A stretch of 40,087 bases of DNA from JBFLVN01 sp040758475 (GTDB lineage Bacteria; JAGRBM01): assembly GCA_040758475.1 (NCBI GenBank), contig JBFLVN010000004.1, forward strand, positions 1 to 40,087, in the 5' to 3' direction. The position numbers were made by a program, and so were the translations under genes. Positions 38,666 through 40,087 of the stretch are shown one piece after another. Within the stretch, counting starts at the first letter, position 1, and each line of letters opens with the position of its first letter. Under the pieces are notes generated by a model. That model had not been told where the DNA came from. It made no database searches and saw only the letters and a list, made by a program, of their open reading frames with translations.

Positions 38666-40087
38666 TCACCTCCCCATCCATCCGCCCGCTTCGGCGCGGG
38701 GCGGGCTCCTTCGCCGCCGTTTTTCCTCTTCGGTGAGCGGAAAGGCGGCGAAGAGTTCCGCATCGAGTATCCGCGAGAGGGCGTCCAGCAGGTCGTCGTG
38801 GGCCCCCACGGGGAAGGCGCAGTATTCTTCTTCGATGAAGTCCCTTACGAGGTCGCGGGGTTTTCCTTCCGAATCGGTCCGCAGGAGCGCGGGGGGAAAG
38901 AGAATCCGCCCCTGCTCGAAGAGGGGGGATAACCTCCGGATGCGGTCTTCCTTCGAGAGCGTCCCCGCGAGGCGCGTGATGGGGAAGCGGTAATTATCCC
39001 GGCCCATCTTTTCCTGGAAGTGGGCCGTATCCGCTTGGGCGCCGTATTCCTCGTACCCCACGGCCGCCACGGGAGACCATTTCTCGTGGAGGGCGAAGAG
39101 GATCGCCGCCCGCTCCTGGAGGAGGAGCCGGTCCCGCACCATGTCGAGGACGTAGTAGTTCTTGTCCTTGCCGAGTCCCACGGCGAGCAGGGCCGTGTAG
39201 TCGGAGGTCTTTTTCTTTCCAGTGGCCGGGTCGCAGAGGAGATAGACGTGAAGGCCCTCGCGCACGTCCTCCGGGCGTTTTTCGTACCGGCATTTCTCCA
39301 GCCACTCGCGTTTGAATCCCAAAGCCGAATCGGCGCGGGGGTCCTGCATCATCTGGCTCGCGAACGTGGCGCTCCCCATGATTTTACGGATCTCGAGAAG
39401 CTCGGCGCGGGAGAAAAGGGCGGGCTCTCCTTCCCGCTCCGCCGCATAGATGCGCGGCAGGGCGGCGCCCCTTCTTAGGATTTCCTCGTACGTATCCGAG
39501 AGGTGGTAGCGCGTTCCGATGTACCGGACCCGCGCTCCGGCGGCTCTTAATCCCAGCGAATGCTCCCAGGCCTCGGTCGTTTTCCGGATCTGGAGCGGGC
39601 TTCGCACGGATTCCTTCGTCACCGTGTCGTCGTAGACGAGCAGGTCGAAGTGGGGGCCCACGGGGAGGCCGTCCACGAGTCCGTAACTCGAAAGGGTGGG
39701 TTCTTTGGGATTTCCTTTTCTCTTGACGATGATCCCCTTTTCCTGGTTCCAGAGGGGCGCTTCCACGGCGGGCCGCTTCCAGAGAACTTCGGGGAAAAGT
39801 TCCTTAAGAAATTCGTTCCCCTCGAACTCCCGCTTGATCTGGGCCAGGTGGCTCGCGGCGGTTTGATTGTCCTGGGAAAAAATCGCCACGCGGATTTCGG
39901 GGTTCTTGAGGATTTCCTGGATCGTGAGGGCGAAGGTGATGATGGTCGATTTGTAATGAGCGCGGGCCCAGAGATCGAGATAGCCGTTGGGATTCGCCTC
40001 CACTTCGCGGCAACGGGAAAAGCACCAGGAGCGCCAGCGGGAAGTACGGGCGGCTTCACCTTTGATGCCCCTCTCCCTCTGGGAGAG
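38666..40087 (-). CDS. Phage terminase large subunit (5' end beyond the window)
   Basis: The frame is open to the right edge, so at least 473 residues are present and the start is missing. The ATPase part has the variant Walker A ARAHYKST about 40 codons from the edge and Walker B FDLLVYDD. The nuclease part has LLCDPATGKKKTSDYTALLA, VGYEEYGAQAD and GAHDDLLDALSRI, with the acidic residues of an RNase H-like site. This is the DNA-packaging motor of tailed phages or gene transfer agents. A portal gene would normally follow; instead the next gene is the TPR-barrel protein, and no other phage gene is in the window. GC content resembles the host. It could be the last gene of a prophage remnant lying to the right. 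Confidence 0.85.
   Translation of the reverse strand, partial: LSQRERGIKGEAARTSRWRSWCFSRCREVEANPNGYLDLWARAHYKSTIITFALTIQEILKNPEIRVAIFSQDNQTAASHLAQIKREFEGNEFLKELFPEVLWKRPAVEAPLWNQEKGIIVKRKGNPKEPTLSSYGLVDGLPVGPHFDLLVYDDTVTKESVRSPLQIRKTTEAWEHSLGLRAAGARVRYIGTRYHLSDTYEEILRRGAALPRIYAAEREGEPALFSRAELLEIRKIMGSATFASQMMQDPRADSALGFKREWLEKCRYEKRPEDVREGLHVYLLCDPATGKKKTSDYTALLAVGLGKDKNYYVLDMVRDRLLLQERAAILFALHEKWSPVAAVGYEEYGAQADTAHFQEKMGRDNYRFPITRLAGTLSKEDRIRRLSPLFEQGRILFPPALLRTDSEGKPRDLVRDFIEEEYCAFPVGAHDDLLDALSRILDAELFAAFPLTEEEKRRRRSPPRAEAGGWMGR
40068..40087. repeat. Incomplete CTCTCCC/GGGAGAG inverted repeat at the right edge
   Basis: CTCTCCC (40071-40077), TCT and GGGAGAG (40081-40087) form a short palindrome of the kind dispersed in many copies in environmental genomes. 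It ends exactly at the edge and lies in the open frame of the terminase gene. Confidence 0.6.

Noticed and set aside
38666..40087. Calling the right end a prophage
   Set aside because: Only one phage gene is visible; integrase, portal, capsid and attachment sites are absent from the window.
1..40087. CRISPR arrays, insertion sequences, rRNA or tRNA genes
   Set aside because: No regularly spaced repeats, transposase genes or structured RNA genes were found on either strand.

Overview
The window is GC-rich, densely coded chromosomal DNA from a Gram-negative bacterium. It encodes outer-membrane barrels, several lipoproteins with clear lipoboxes, an Mla-type lipid transporter, FtsEX and FecR/TPR envelope proteins. 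The mix points to a metagenomic deltaproteobacterium-like lineage: a TIGR02147-family protein, a conserved HIQTEDSG small protein, an Acidithiobacillus-type GshA, EtfAB and a MenB/BadI-like crotonase. This placement is inference; there is no rRNA or tRNA marker in the window. The rightmost 20 bases are half of a widespread CTCTCCC/GGGAGAG inverted repeat, so the right edge may be a contig break.

Layout. 1-1.6 kb: the end of one lipoprotein gene and a complete tandem relative, both visibly AT-richer than the rest. 1.7-2.9 kb: a membrane diguanylate cyclase. 3.1-10.7 kb (minus strand): tetR, a TIGR02147 protein, a surface lipoprotein and a giant FG-GAP/VCBS surface protein whose first ~110 codons are separated from the rest by a one-base frame break at a 7-A run. 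10.9-12.7 kb: etfB-etfA (minus). 13.1-15.6 kb: thiS-aroC (aroC apparently starting at CTG), a conserved small protein and a small outer-membrane barrel. 15.6-20.8 kb: ftsE-ftsX-envC-ctpA-DUF610, a peptidoglycan/division operon. 20.7-21.6 kb: a CPBP membrane protease on the opposite strand. 21.6-26.7 kb: lipoprotein-mlaE-mlaF-mlaD-ABC-2 permease. 26.9-30.7 kb: three tandem alpha/beta hydrolases, the middle one lacking its nucleophile serine. 30.7-38.4 kb (minus): TPR-barrel protein, FecR protein, alginate-export-type porin, gshA, a GAF-GGDEF diguanylate cyclase and a crotonase. 38.7 kb-end: a 5'-truncated phage terminase large subunit without phage neighbours.

From 15 to 31 kb the genes read as an envelope-maintenance block: FtsEX-EnvC and CtpA act on septal peptidoglycan, MlaEFD moves phospholipid between membranes, and the exported hydrolases could process lipid at the outer membrane. 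The most interesting items are the frame-broken FG-GAP protein and its truncated tandem paralog controlled next to a TIGR02147/TetR pair, the hydrolase triplet containing a likely pseudoenzyme, the long-tailed MlaD beside an ATPase-less ABC-2 permease, and the CTG start of aroC.
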